The notes beneath the pieces were generated by a model. That model saw only the letters and a list, made by a program, of their open reading frames with translations. It searched no databases and had not been told where the DNA came from. From the NCBI RefSeq assembly GCF_025685625.1, contig NZ_JAGSYI010000001.1, positions 2,493,656 through 2,557,655 on the forward strand: a DNA stretch of 64,000 nucleotides, given 5' to 3'. Source of the DNA: Acidicapsa acidisoli. GTDB lineage: Bacteria > Acidobacteriota > Terriglobia > Terriglobales > Acidobacteriaceae. Made by a program: the position numbers and the translations under genes. Below are positions 18,775-28,056 of the stretch, piece after piece (the stretch's first letter is position 1; each line of letters starts with the position of its first letter).

Positions 18775-18790
18775 ATTGAAACGCTTGAAT
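18775..18790. promoter_or_regulatory. LacI-type operator O2 at receptor 2 start site
   Basis: ATTGAAACGCTTGAAT is palindromic at 12 of 16 positions with a central CG. It shares the 12-mer CGCTTGAATATC (18782-18793) with O1 (18603-18614). The centres of O1 and O2 are 179 bp apart, close to 17 helical turns, so looping between them is possible. Confidence 0.72.
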
Positions 18791-18814
18791 ATCAATGTTG
18801 AGGGGGAATGCCGT

Positions 18815-21800
18815 ATGAAAAAGTTGCTGATTACCCTAATTGCGAAGAGCTTCCTCGGTGTTGTGATTCTGATTCTAAGTACCGGATTGAGTGCTTTTGG
18901 CCAGGCAGGCAGAGGCGGTATCAATGGTTTGGTGACGGACCCTTCTGGAGCGGTCGTTTCAGGCGCGAAGGTTACCGCGCAGGATGCGGCGACCGGCGTC
19001 TCCAGTTCTACGGTTACCACTGCGGCAGGCCTGTATTCCTTTGTTTCGCTCACGCCCGGCTCCTATAACGTGACGGCCATCCAGAAGGGTTTTGAAACCG
19101 TCGTTCAGGACAACGTGACAGTCAACGTGGACGAGGTAAGCACCGTAAACATCGCCTTACGCGTTGGCAGCGTAAGCGAAGTCGTGACTGTGACGGGGAC
19201 AACGGACCTTACCGAAACGAGCAATTCCACGGTGGGACAACTCATCGACTCGGCGACCATCGACCGCGTGCCGCTGCTGACGCGCGACGTCTACGACCTG
19301 GTGCAGTTGAGCGCTGGTGTCACACCAGCCAACGGCGCGCCTAATTCGTCGAGTTCCTTCGCTATCACGAACATATCGAGCGGACGGCCTGGAGTCGATG
19401 TTTCGTCCTATACGATCAATGGCGCCATCGTAGGCTCGGTCTATTACATGGCCGACGGCAGCCCGCTCGGTATCGCGGAAAACAACGCGGCTGCTATTAT
19501 CCCTGCACTCGACATTCCTGAAGATGCCGTCGAAGAGGTTCGTGTCGAGACTCAAAATACACCCGCCTCCTACCTCAGCGGCGGAGCCGGCGTCATCAGC
19601 CTGGTCAGCAAGTCCGGTAGCAACGAATTTCATGGCGACGTCTTCGGAGTCTTCAGGCCCGATGTATTAGCAGCGAATGAGTATTTCAATAAGCAAAGCC
19701 AAATAGCAAACAGCCAGGCGAATACACCTCCCTCGTTCCATCGCTATCAGGAAGGTGGGTCCATTGGCGGCCCGATTCTGCATAAGAAGCTTTTCTTCTT
19801 TGGCGATTACGAGGCCACGCAACAGCAGCTTTACGACGGCTCCAATACTTTTACCGTGCCGACCACTGCGGAACGAACTGGCGATTTTTCCGCGGATAGC
19901 TTTACCATCTACGACCCGACCCAGCCGGACATTGCGACCGGGCCGAATGCCGGCACACGCCAGCCATTTGCGAATAACATAATTCCTAACCCAAACCCCA
20001 CTGCGTTGAAATTTTTATCTGAGTACCCTAAGTGCAATTACCCCAGCCCGTCAACGTGCGACTCCAGTTCCGACGACACGGCATATAACTTCTTCAAGCC
20101 AGGCCTCGATCCGACAACAGCGCAGCGTTTCGACGTTCGCATCGACTGGGCCAAGAGCGAGAAGCAGCGTCTATTTGGCCGATTTTCCTTTGACCGGCTG
20201 TTCACCTCGACCTACAACGCCTTTGGCAACATGTGGGATCTGAACTATGCGCAGAACGTTACCAATGGGCGCAATATTCTTGTCGCTGACGACTATACAC
20301 TGAACCCCACGACTGTTCTGCAATTGCGTTATTCTTTTACCCGGCATTATGAGAATCAGGGCGGAGACCCATCGCAGGTGGGCTTCGACATTACGTCGCT
20401 GGGCTTTCCATCTTCCCTGGCTGCTCAGGAGGCCTACAAGCTTCTGCCCTTCGTTGTCTTCAACGATGCAATCGGCGGAATCGGTGGCACAGCCGATTAC
20501 AACACCCTCATCTATGCCAGCGAAAACAGCGACGCCAACGTCGCCGTCACGAAGGTTTTCGGAAAGCATGAGATCAGCACCGGCTTTGAATATCTGAAGC
20601 GACTTCTCAATGTAGGTCAGCCTCCGGCACCGTCCGGTTCCTATCTCTTCGATATCTCAGCGACCGATCAGTCCACGTCGAATGGTGGAGGCGGCAGCGA
20701 CTTCGCCTCCATGCTTGTAGGAATGGGTACTGTCCCAGGCACGGAAAATACGGACTATCCTAACTTCACGAAAGATATCTTTGCCGCCGAATCCAGCCCT
20801 TACTATGCGGCCTTCGTCGAGGATAACTGGCATCCGACAAAGAACCTGAACATCACTGCCGGCTTACGTTGGGATATCTTTGGTGGGCGCACCGAGCGGC
20901 ACAACCGGCTTGAATATTTCAACCCAACCATCGCTGGCGCAGCGGATGGGGTTTCATATAACGGCGCTGAAATATACGTAAACGGGGGCAACCGTTCTCC
21001 GTACAATGCCAACCTGACAAACTTCGGGCCGCGCCTGGGCTTCGCCTGGCAGGCCTCTGAACACTTTGTGGTGCGTGGCGGTGGCGGCTTCTACTACGGC
21101 CCGAGCACGCAGATGGTTGCGAGCGCCACATTCGACAGTGACGGATACACGTCCCAGACGGAGTGGAATTCTACCTGCTATAACGCCGACGGTAATACAG
21201 TCTTCAACGGCTCCTCAGCCTGCGCGGGTGCAGCGCCGGGCAGTTCTGCTCCCAGCACGACGGGCCTCTATTCTCTCAGCAATCCCTTTCCCAACGGCGT
21301 GGTTCCTCTGATCACTAACCCCACCGGGCTGGCTAACAACCTAGGCACGACGATCAACACGGTGTTGCATTCGCAGCGTACGCCCACCATTTATAACTTC
21401 AATTTTGGCTGGGAGTACGAGTTTCCGCATCAGATTGTGCTCAGCGCCGGCTATGTTGGCAGCCGCGGACTCTTCCTGCCATTTGCTACTGCCGATCTGA
21501 ACCAGTTGGATCTGGGCACCATCGCCAGCAATCAGGCAGCGCTGGTCAATAACTCGGTCCCCAATCAATGGGCGGCGACCCAGCCCTCTACCAATGCCAA
21601 CTACGGTTCATCCACCGTCCCGCTGTGGGTGTCTTTGCAGGAGTTTCCCCAATTTGGCAATGGCGGCTACGGTTCGGGCAACGGCGTGATTATTCATGGT
21701 TATCCCGGAGGCGACTCCGACTACAGCTCTTTGCAGACGAAAGTGCAAAAGAAGCTGAGCAGTCACGTGACCGCGCTGGTCAGCTTCACCTGGGCGAAGC

Positions 21801-22489
21801 TGATTACCGACGACGGCAATCCTCCGCTGGGCTTCGTCGGTTCTCACCTGGGCGCGGCTCAGGACTGGAAGAACCTGAATTTCGAACATGCGGTCAGTCC
21901 GCAGGATGTGAAGTATCAGTTCACAGGATCGGCTTCGTATGACCTGCCGATCGGCAAAGGCCGCGCGCTCAATCTCAATACTGCCGGGGACGCGATACTA
22001 GGCGGCTGGACAATCAATGGGATTGTGTATCTCAGCACAGGTGTTCCGATCGCCTCACCCACCGTTGGAACGTATCCTGGGGCGCCGCAGGGTATCTCCT
22101 TCTTCAATCAGCGACCTAACCTGACATGCGATCCTAATAAGAACGCTCCGCATACGGCTGCAACCTGGTTTAACCCGAACTGCTTCGCGTATCCGGCCAG
22201 CCCCTATGTGGCGGGGAATGCTCCGGCTTACCTTGCAAATGTCCGTACGATGGGGGCGAACAACGTCGATCTCTCGCTCTACAAGAATTTCTCTCTGGGA
22301 GAGAAGAGGGATATTCGCATTGAGATTTCCTCGTATAACATCGCCAACCGCGCGCAGCTCGGAATGCCGAATATACCCAGCATCTTTGCGGTCAACACGG
22401 AGGCTGGACAGGCTGCCGCCTTCGGCCAGATCAGCAACACCGTCAACACGCCGCGCCAGTTCCAGTTCGGGTCGCGCTTTACTTTCTAA
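18815..22489 (+). CDS. TonB-dependent receptor, Oar-like (receptor 2)
   Basis: A 1224-residue outer-membrane receptor. ATG 18815 has GAGGGGG at 18800-18806; the in-frame TTG at 18734 is part of the -35 box and cannot be the start. Layout: signal peptide (ITLIAKSFLGVVILILSTGLSAFGQ), carboxypeptidase-regulatory-like domain (GGINGLVTDPSGAVVSGAKVT), plug (SGGAGVISLVSKSGSNEFHGD), barrel, C-terminal QFQFGSRFTF. As first gene of a set with a permease, LacI regulator and sugar kinase, and divergent from a glucosaminidase-like enzyme, it is the likely importer of chitosan-type or other amino-sugar oligomers. Confidence 0.93.
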   Translation: MKKLLITLIAKSFLGVVILILSTGLSAFGQAGRGGINGLVTDPSGAVVSGAKVTAQDAATGVSSSTVTTAAGLYSFVSLTPGSYNVTAIQKGFETVVQDNVTVNVDEVSTVNIALRVGSVSEVVTVTGTTDLTETSNSTVGQLIDSATIDRVPLLTRDVYDLVQLSAGVTPANGAPNSSSSFAITNISSGRPGVDVSSYTINGAIVGSVYYMADGSPLGIAENNAAAIIPALDIPEDAVEEVRVETQNTPASYLSGGAGVISLVSKSGSNEFHGDVFGVFRPDVLAANEYFNKQSQIANSQANTPPSFHRYQEGGSIGGPILHKKLFFFGDYEATQQQLYDGSNTFTVPTTAERTGDFSADSFTIYDPTQPDIATGPNAGTRQPFANNIIPNPNPTALKFLSEYPKCNYPSPSTCDSSSDDTAYNFFKPGLDPTTAQRFDVRIDWAKSEKQRLFGRFSFDRLFTSTYNAFGNMWDLNYAQNVTNGRNILVADDYTLNPTTVLQLRYSFTRHYENQGGDPSQVGFDITSLGFPSSLAAQEAYKLLPFVVFNDAIGGIGGTADYNTLIYASENSDANVAVTKVFGKHEISTGFEYLKRLLNVGQPPAPSGSYLFDISATDQSTSNGGGGSDFASMLVGMGTVPGTENTDYPNFTKDIFAAESSPYYAAFVEDNWHPTKNLNITAGLRWDIFGGRTERHNRLEYFNPTIAGAADGVSYNGAEIYVNGGNRSPYNANLTNFGPRLGFAWQASEHFVVRGGGGFYYGPSTQMVASATFDSDGYTSQTEWNSTCYNADGNTVFNGSSACAGAAPGSSAPSTTGLYSLSNPFPNGVVPLITNPTGLANNLGTTINTVLHSQRTPTIYNFNFGWEYEFPHQIVLSAGYVGSRGLFLPFATADLNQLDLGTIASNQAALVNNSVPNQWAATQPSTNANYGSSTVPLWVSLQEFPQFGNGGYGSGNGVIIHGYPGGDSDYSSLQTKVQKKLSSHVTALVSFTWAKLITDDGNPPLGFVGSHLGAAQDWKNLNFEHAVSPQDVKYQFTGSASYDLPIGKGRALNLNTAGDAILGGWTINGIVYLSTGVPIASPTVGTYPGAPQGISFFNQRPNLTCDPNKNAPHTAATWFNPNCFAYPASPYVAGNAPAYLANVRTMGANNVDLSLYKNFSLGEKRDIRIEISSYNIANRAQLGMPNIPSIFAVNTEAGQAAAFGQISNTVNTPRQFQFGSRFTF

Positions 22490-22520
22490 AATATGACGGA
22501 TCTCTGAGGATGGCGTGTCC

Positions 22521-23918
22521 ATGAGTCAAGGAACGGGTACGCAAGTGACTACCGAATCAGACCTGGCGGGCGGCGTGGATCATGCGCAGCCAGGCCTGCG
22601 TCGGTCCCTGAAGCTGTGGCACCTGATCGTTTACGGCATCATCATCATTCAGCCGACGGCGCCGATGGGAATATACGGCGTTGTCAGCAATGTGGCGGGC
22701 GGCCATGTTGTGACGACGATTCTCATCGCTATGATCGCGATGCTCTTCACGGCCTTCAGTTATGGACGCATGGCGCGCGTCTATCCCAGCGCTGGCTCGG
22801 CTTACACGTATGTAGGCAAGGAACTGAATCCGCTGCTTGGCTATGTCGTCGGCTGGTCGATGTTGATGGACTATCTGTTGAACCCGATCATCTGCGCGAT
22901 CTGGTGCAGCGCGGCGGCGCAGAACGTGATTCCGAGCGTTCCTTACGCGGCGTGGGCTGTGTCCTTTGTGGTCCTTTTTACGGTACTTAACCTGCGCGGG
23001 GTTAAGACCTCCGGGCGCATGAATGCGCTGCTGGCTATCGGCATGAGTATTGTGGTCGTCATCTTCCTCGCGGAGGCGATTCACTATATCGCGCTTGTCG
23101 TTCGGCCCGTTGCGGGACAGTGGCTGACGCCCTTCTATGATCCGGCAACATTTACAGCTTCCCGTGTGCTGCGCGGCACGTCGATCGCTGTGCTCACTTA
23201 CATCGGCTTCGATGGGATCTCGACCATGTCAGAGGAGGTCGAGAATCCGCGACGCAATATCATGCTGGCCACGGTGATGACATGCCTGGTGATCGGCATT
23301 TTGTCCGCCATCGAGGTCTACGCCGCGCAACTGGTGTGGCCCGCGCACACGCCGTTTCCTGACTCGATGATCGATACGGCTTATGTTTTCGTCGCTCGAC
23401 GCGTGGGGGGAGTCTTCCTCTTTCACTTGCTGAATGCGACTCTGCTGATCGCCAACATGGGCTCCGGCATGGCCGCGCAGTTTGGCGCGGCACGTCTGCT
23501 GTATGGGATGGGACGCGCGAATGCACTGCCAAGCCGAGTATTTGGCGCTATCGACGCACGCAATGGAATTCCTCGCAACAATGTGCTGATTGTCGGCGCT
23601 TGCATGCTGCTTGGGGTCTTCCTGATGACATACGAAAGCGGTGCTGAGCTGCTCAATTTCGGAGCCTTCATCGCCTTCATGGGCGTCAATGCGGCGGCGC
23701 TCGTTCACTACAAGTTCCGCTCCAGCGAACGGGTATTTCTCGCCGCAACTATGCCGATTCTCGGCTTTGTGGTGAGCGCGTTCATCTGGTTGAATCTCAA
23801 TCACAGGGCGCAATTGCTGGGCGCGTCGTGGATCGTGATTGGGATTGCGCTGTACTACTTTATGCGGCGGGCGGGCGTGGGCCCCGACAAGCTTCTTGAG
23901 ATGGACAGCGCGCTATGA
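22521..23918 (+). CDS. APC-family permease
   Basis: A 465-residue integral membrane protein with about 12 hydrophobic segments. LWHLIVYGIIIIQPTAPMGIYG is the first membrane helix with the unwound substrate-binding loop of the amino acid/polyamine/organocation superfamily, followed by SYGRMARVYPSAGSAYTYVGKE. ATG 22521 has AGGA at 22507-22510; GTG 22515 is an alternative. The gap from receptor 2 is 31 nt with no terminator, so it is probably in the same operon. APC members usually carry amino acids; in this context an amino sugar or organic acid is possible, but that is inference. Confidence 0.85.
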   Translation: MSQGTGTQVTTESDLAGGVDHAQPGLRRSLKLWHLIVYGIIIIQPTAPMGIYGVVSNVAGGHVVTTILIAMIAMLFTAFSYGRMARVYPSAGSAYTYVGKELNPLLGYVVGWSMLMDYLLNPIICAIWCSAAAQNVIPSVPYAAWAVSFVVLFTVLNLRGVKTSGRMNALLAIGMSIVVVIFLAEAIHYIALVVRPVAGQWLTPFYDPATFTASRVLRGTSIAVLTYIGFDGISTMSEEVENPRRNIMLATVMTCLVIGILSAIEVYAAQLVWPAHTPFPDSMIDTAYVFVARRVGGVFLFHLLNATLLIANMGSGMAAQFGAARLLYGMGRANALPSRVFGAIDARNGIPRNNVLIVGACMLLGVFLMTYESGAELLNFGAFIAFMGVNAAALVHYKFRSSERVFLAATMPILGFVVSAFIWLNLNHRAQLLGASWIVIGIALYYFMRRAGVGPDKLLEMDSAL

Positions 23919-24011
23919 TTTTCCTCCAATTACGAATTCGCCGGTGTTTTGAGTTATGAGAGGAACAGGAGTAAGATTCGCGTCATCTCTCCGGTGCTTA
24001 CGAGGCGACGG

Positions 24012-25124
24012 ATGGTAGCTCGGCATACCAAATCGACGCATGTCACACTGGCCGACGTGGCGCGTGCGAGCGGGTTTTCTACCTCAACTGTCTCAATTGT
24101 TCTGAATGAAGCGCCGCTCTCGCGATATGTAGCGGCAAAGACGAAAGAACACATTCGCGAGAAGGCTGCCGAGATGGGCTACCATCCGGATGCGCTGGCG
24201 CGTTCGCTGAGCCGCCGCCGCAGCCAGACCATCGGCGTGCTGGTCTTCGATATCTCCGATCCTTTCTGCATGTCGTTGCTGCGCGGCATAGAACGCACGC
24301 TGTATCAAACGCCATTTCTGCCCATCATCATGGACGCCGACAATCGCCCGGAGCAGTTTAACCGGTATCTGGATATGCTGATAGGCCGCCGCGTGGAGGG
24401 CCTGATCCTGGTGGCGAACTGGCTCTTTGCGGAGATCGATGCGCTGTCCAAGATCGAAAAGAACCGCATTCCGATTACGGTCGTAGGCGGCGATCTGACG
24501 CGCCGGTCGATTCAGTCTGTGGTGGTGGACAACGAGGCCGGCGGCTATGCGGCGATTCAGCATCTCTATCGCTTGGGGCATCGAAAGATCGCCATTCTGC
24601 GAGGCCCGGAAGAATTAGATGACAGCACGTGTCGATGGCGGGGAATTGAGAAATTTACGGCGGAGGTTGATCTGCGGCTTGACCCGCGACTGACGCTTCA
24701 GCTTTCCGCATCAATGGACCCGAACTCCGGCTTTGAGGGTGGCTTGCGGCTCACTTCGCAACTTATCGGAACGAAACTCGATTTTTCCGCGATCGTCGCT
24801 TTCGACGATCTCACGGCGCTTGGTTCCATACGCGCGCTTTCACTCGCTGGCCGCCGTGTTCCGGACGATTGCTCAGTAATCGGGTTCGATGATGTGCCTC
24901 ACGCGGCTTTGTGTACTCCGGCGATTACCACAATTCGTCAGCCTATGCTCGATATGGGGAGCATGGCTGCCAATCTTGTGCTGGAAGAGATTGCCGCGCC
25001 CAAGCCTGCGCTCTCTCATACAAGACTGCTTCATCAGTTGCAGCCTGAGGTGGTCGAACGCGATTCCACTCGCAGGCTGGTGCGACGCAGTACCATGAAG
25101 AAAGCGCTGGCGGCCAGTTCCTGA
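24012..25124 (+). CDS. LacI-family transcriptional regulator
   Basis: A 370-residue regulator. The N-terminal helix-turn-helix is VTLADVARASGFSTSTVSIVLN with hinge region YHPDALARSLSRRRSQTIGVLV, followed by a periplasmic-binding-protein-like sensor (GYAAIQHLYRLGHRKIAILRGP, DDCSVIGFDDV, TTIRQPMLDMG). ATG 24012 has GAGG 6 nt upstream; the frame is open to a TTG at 23949, which would add 21 residues. It lies 93 nt after the permease and 57 nt before a sugar kinase. It is the natural candidate to bind the paired CG-centred operators at 18596 and 18775. Confidence 0.93.
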   Translation: MVARHTKSTHVTLADVARASGFSTSTVSIVLNEAPLSRYVAAKTKEHIREKAAEMGYHPDALARSLSRRRSQTIGVLVFDISDPFCMSLLRGIERTLYQTPFLPIIMDADNRPEQFNRYLDMLIGRRVEGLILVANWLFAEIDALSKIEKNRIPITVVGGDLTRRSIQSVVVDNEAGGYAAIQHLYRLGHRKIAILRGPEELDDSTCRWRGIEKFTAEVDLRLDPRLTLQLSASMDPNSGFEGGLRLTSQLIGTKLDFSAIVAFDDLTALGSIRALSLAGRRVPDDCSVIGFDDVPHAALCTPAITTIRQPMLDMGSMAANLVLEEIAAPKPALSHTRLLHQLQPEVVERDSTRRLVRRSTMKKALAASS

Positions 25125-25181
25125 GGCGAGGAGCATTGCTTTGCGCTGCGGATTGAATTCTCAACTTTACGTAGGGGTAAG

Positions 25182-26135
25182 ATGAGCCAGTTTGATGTGG
25201 CACTCGTCGGAGAGTTCAATCTCGACGTTGTTCTTTACGGGTTACCGGAGTCTCTGCCGCCTGAGCACGAACTGCTGGCGAGTGATATGGCGTTGCTGCT
25301 CGGCGGTTCCACTGCGATTACCGCGAACAATCTGGCGAGGCTCGGAAATCGGGTCGGGTTGATCGCGCCGAAGGCAGAGGATATGTTCGCCGGATACTGC
25401 GTCGCCGAACTGGAAGACGCCCGGGTTGACTTGTCGCGTACTGTCGCCGCGCCGCATGGTATTAGAACGGGAGTGTCCGTCCACCTTCAGCATGAGAACT
25501 TTCGCAGATCGCTGACATATACAGGCAGCACGGCGTGTCTGCGCTTTGACGATCTCGACCTTGCATACCTTTGCAGTGCCCGGCACTTTCATCTGGCGTC
25601 GCTTTATCTTCAACAGGGCCTGATTGACGATGTTCCGAGGCTGCTTGCTTTGCTGAAAGAGGCGGGATTGTCAACTTCTCTCGATACGAATGACGACCCA
25701 ACCGGCGCGTTTGCGGGCACAATCTCCGAAACGCTGAAGTATGTCGATATTTTCATGCCTAATGAAAGGGAAGCCATGGCGCTGTCCGGCGAAGCGTCGT
25801 TCGAGCGCGCCGTCGCTCGATTGTCGAGTCTCGTGCCTGTGGTGGTGATCAAGCGTGGAGAGCGCGGCGCTTTAGTCGTCGATCGCGGTCGGAGAATCGA
25901 GCAGCCTGCCGTGTCCGTTCAGCCGGTCGATGCTGTGGGTGCGGGGGATAGCTTCAACGCAGGATTCCTGCATGGCTACCTCCAAGGCTGGGTGACGGAG
26001 GAATGCCTGCGCATGGGAAATCTGGCTGGAGCCTACTCCACAACACAGATTGGCGGCACTTCGGCATTTCGCGATCAACGGGCGATGGGAGCGTTCTTTC
26101 AAGGGAATGCTCCGGATCTTTACCGCGTCGCATGA
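25182..26135 (+). CDS. PfkB-family carbohydrate kinase
   Basis: A 317-residue kinase of the ribokinase/PfkB type. The N-terminus FDVALVGEFNLDVVLYG and LLLGGSTAITANNLARLG form the substrate lid and GG region; the C-terminal signature DAVGAGDSFNAGFLHG contains the catalytic Asp256 and the anion hole. It phosphorylates a sugar or nucleoside hydroxyl with ATP. In this locus, glucosamine or a derived keto or acid sugar is a reasonable guess, not demonstrated. GGGG at 25173-25176 precedes the ATG. It is the last gene of the putative operon, followed by a T-rich stretch at 26148-26154. Confidence 0.88.
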   Translation: MSQFDVALVGEFNLDVVLYGLPESLPPEHELLASDMALLLGGSTAITANNLARLGNRVGLIAPKAEDMFAGYCVAELEDARVDLSRTVAAPHGIRTGVSVHLQHENFRRSLTYTGSTACLRFDDLDLAYLCSARHFHLASLYLQQGLIDDVPRLLALLKEAGLSTSLDTNDDPTGAFAGTISETLKYVDIFMPNEREAMALSGEASFERAVARLSSLVPVVVIKRGERGALVVDRGRRIEQPAVSVQPVDAVGAGDSFNAGFLHGYLQGWVTEECLRMGNLAGAYSTTQIGGTSAFRDQRAMGAFFQGNAPDLYRVA

Positions 26136-26178
26136 TACGCATAGTCTCTTTTTTTCAGGTGACCACGCGCGGCCAGCA

Positions 26179-27831
26179 CTACTGCTCAGCCATCTGAGTT
26201 GAGGAAACGAAACTCTTCACATGCGCGAATTCAGGTCGCGTGGACTGCGCGCCATTATCGGTCGACTTTAGCAGCGCTGCGTAATACTGTTGCGCCTTGG
26301 CCTTGTCTCCCATCGCCTCCGCTGCGAGACCGGCATGGTAGAGCCCGTTGAGCCGGTTGGGGCTCAGCTTGAGCGCTGTCTCATATTCTATGAGCGCCTT
26401 TTGCGGCTGATGCAACTCGAGGAGCATGTCTGCCAGCATCTCGCGCGCCGGAATATCGACCTCGCCCTGACCAACCTTGTCTTGCAGGTCAGCGGCGATT
26501 CGCATATGTTCAAGCGCTCCGTCCTGCTTGCCCTCCGCAAAGTGAACCCAACCCAGAATCTCTTCCCGCTCGATTTTTACATCGGTTCCTTCGGTCAGAT
26601 AGGCATTCTTGCCCTTCCTGATCTCGTCCATAAGTGCGTCGTAGCGGTCCAGATCGGCTAGAGCCTCGTTTGGCTCGCGCAGATGGCCGTGTGCGATGCT
26701 GCGCGCCCAGACAGTCAGCGTCGCAACATCTGGAGGCGATCCGGCTGGCGGTTCAAGCGCCGTTGCGGACTTCCAGTCCCGCATCTCGAGCGCGTAGAAG
26801 ACTGCGTATTTGCTGCGATAGTACGGCACCATGCCGGTCATGCGATGACCCGGCATGGCAGGCATGGTAGCGAGCTGGTTCAGCAACGAATCGGTCTGAT
26901 CCAGGACCCACCTGGCGCGCTCGTCCTGACCGCTCTGCATGTAGGCGTAGAGGAGAAAGTCGTAGGCATGTGGCTCGTCCATGATGCCGCTGCCGTATTT
27001 CGCCTGCGCGGCTTGCGCTGCGGCAACTGAACCCAGATTGGCTTTGATGTCCTGTGGCCACATGCCAAGGCGGGCATAGATGTGTCCGGGCATGTGGTAA
27101 GCATGGGCGCCGGATTGCGCTATCTCGCCGTAGTGGTCGGCCGCGACAAGTCCGTCCGCCGCCATCGCGGGATTGTCGCAGGCGTGAGTGATGTAGTGGT
27201 CAAGGCCGGGATTGTCAGGATATTTGGAGAAGAGCGGAGCCAGGATGGCCATAGCCTTGTGATTTGCGGTCAGGGTGGTGTCGTCCGGCGGCGTTGCCGC
27301 GAGCAGAGCGAGCGCGTAAAAGGCGCCGGCGTCGATATCACCGGGATATTGGGCGTAGAGCTTGCCCATTGCTTCCTCGTAGGTGTGAATTCGCTCTGGA
27401 AATTGCTGTTTACCGGGGCGATAGAAGTCGGTCAGGGCTGCGATGTAGGCACGCTCTCGCTGTGTATTCGCCGCCGGAGACTGGGCTTGCTGCATTTCAG
27501 CCCACCCTTTTGCATTCGCGGTCTCGTCCGGCCTACTCCATATCTGATGGAAGTAGCTCATTGCAGCACCCCAATGAGCCATGGCACAGCCTGGGTCAGA
27601 CTTGGCGATTGCCTCGAACTGCCGCTGTGCCTCTTCATACCAGAAATCATGCAGAAGCGCGACGCCGCGATTGAAGGGCGTCAGCACATTGGGCGCACAC
27701 GAAACAGAAAATGAGACAGTTCCCAGGCGTTCGATAGTGGTATCTCCCGTCTGGGCCGGGCGGTCCATCGCCATCTGGGCGGCGCAAGGCAGGGAGATAA
27801 GAGTGAGCAGGGACAACGCGAGTATCTTCAT
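26179..27831 (-). CDS. Secreted tetratricopeptide-repeat protein
   Basis: A 550-residue protein with signal peptide MKILALSLLTLISLPCAAQ. TPR-like helical hairpins are visible near the N-terminus (RGVALLHDFWYEEAQRQFEAIAKSDPGCAMAHWGAAM) and C-terminus (QPQKALIEYETALKLSPNRLNGLYHAGLAAEAMGDKAKA). The GCAMAHWG element and the HAYHMPGHIYARLGMW stretch are typical of a secreted TPR family common in acidobacteria and bacteroidetes whose function is not established. It converges on the PfkB gene across a 43-nt gap. Confidence 0.8.
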   Translation of the reverse strand: MKILALSLLTLISLPCAAQMAMDRPAQTGDTTIERLGTVSFSVSCAPNVLTPFNRGVALLHDFWYEEAQRQFEAIAKSDPGCAMAHWGAAMSYFHQIWSRPDETANAKGWAEMQQAQSPAANTQRERAYIAALTDFYRPGKQQFPERIHTYEEAMGKLYAQYPGDIDAGAFYALALLAATPPDDTTLTANHKAMAILAPLFSKYPDNPGLDHYITHACDNPAMAADGLVAADHYGEIAQSGAHAYHMPGHIYARLGMWPQDIKANLGSVAAAQAAQAKYGSGIMDEPHAYDFLLYAYMQSGQDERARWVLDQTDSLLNQLATMPAMPGHRMTGMVPYYRSKYAVFYALEMRDWKSATALEPPAGSPPDVATLTVWARSIAHGHLREPNEALADLDRYDALMDEIRKGKNAYLTEGTDVKIEREEILGWVHFAEGKQDGALEHMRIAADLQDKVGQGEVDIPAREMLADMLLELHQPQKALIEYETALKLSPNRLNGLYHAGLAAEAMGDKAKAQQYYAALLKSTDNGAQSTRPEFAHVKSFVSSTQMAEQ

Positions 27832-28006
27832 CGCGCTTGATTATAGGGCGATGCGGGTCGCCTTTGTTTGGTTTTTGTTCGTGAGGCGGATCTTAGGGTA
27901 CGCCAACCTTGGACCTGGGCATAGGACTCCTGGAATCGAACCTAAATTGAGGTCGGAGACGTAAGAGAATGATTCGAAGAGCTTTATAGAAAGCGGGAAA
28001 AAGGCC

Positions 28007-28035
28007 TTGACTGCGTACCAACTAGTAGGTATGTT
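28007..28035 (+). promoter_or_regulatory. Promoter of TetR gene with operator in the spacer
   Basis: TTGACT (28007-28012), 17-nt spacer, TATGTT (28030-28035). The spacer and first -10 bases contain TACCAACTAGTAGGTA (28016-28031), a palindrome matching at 14 of 16 positions. A regulator bound there would block RNA polymerase, which suggests autorepression by the TetR protein encoded 22 nt downstream. Confidence 0.75.
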
Positions 28036-28056
28036 CATATCAAATGTTGGTGCGCG

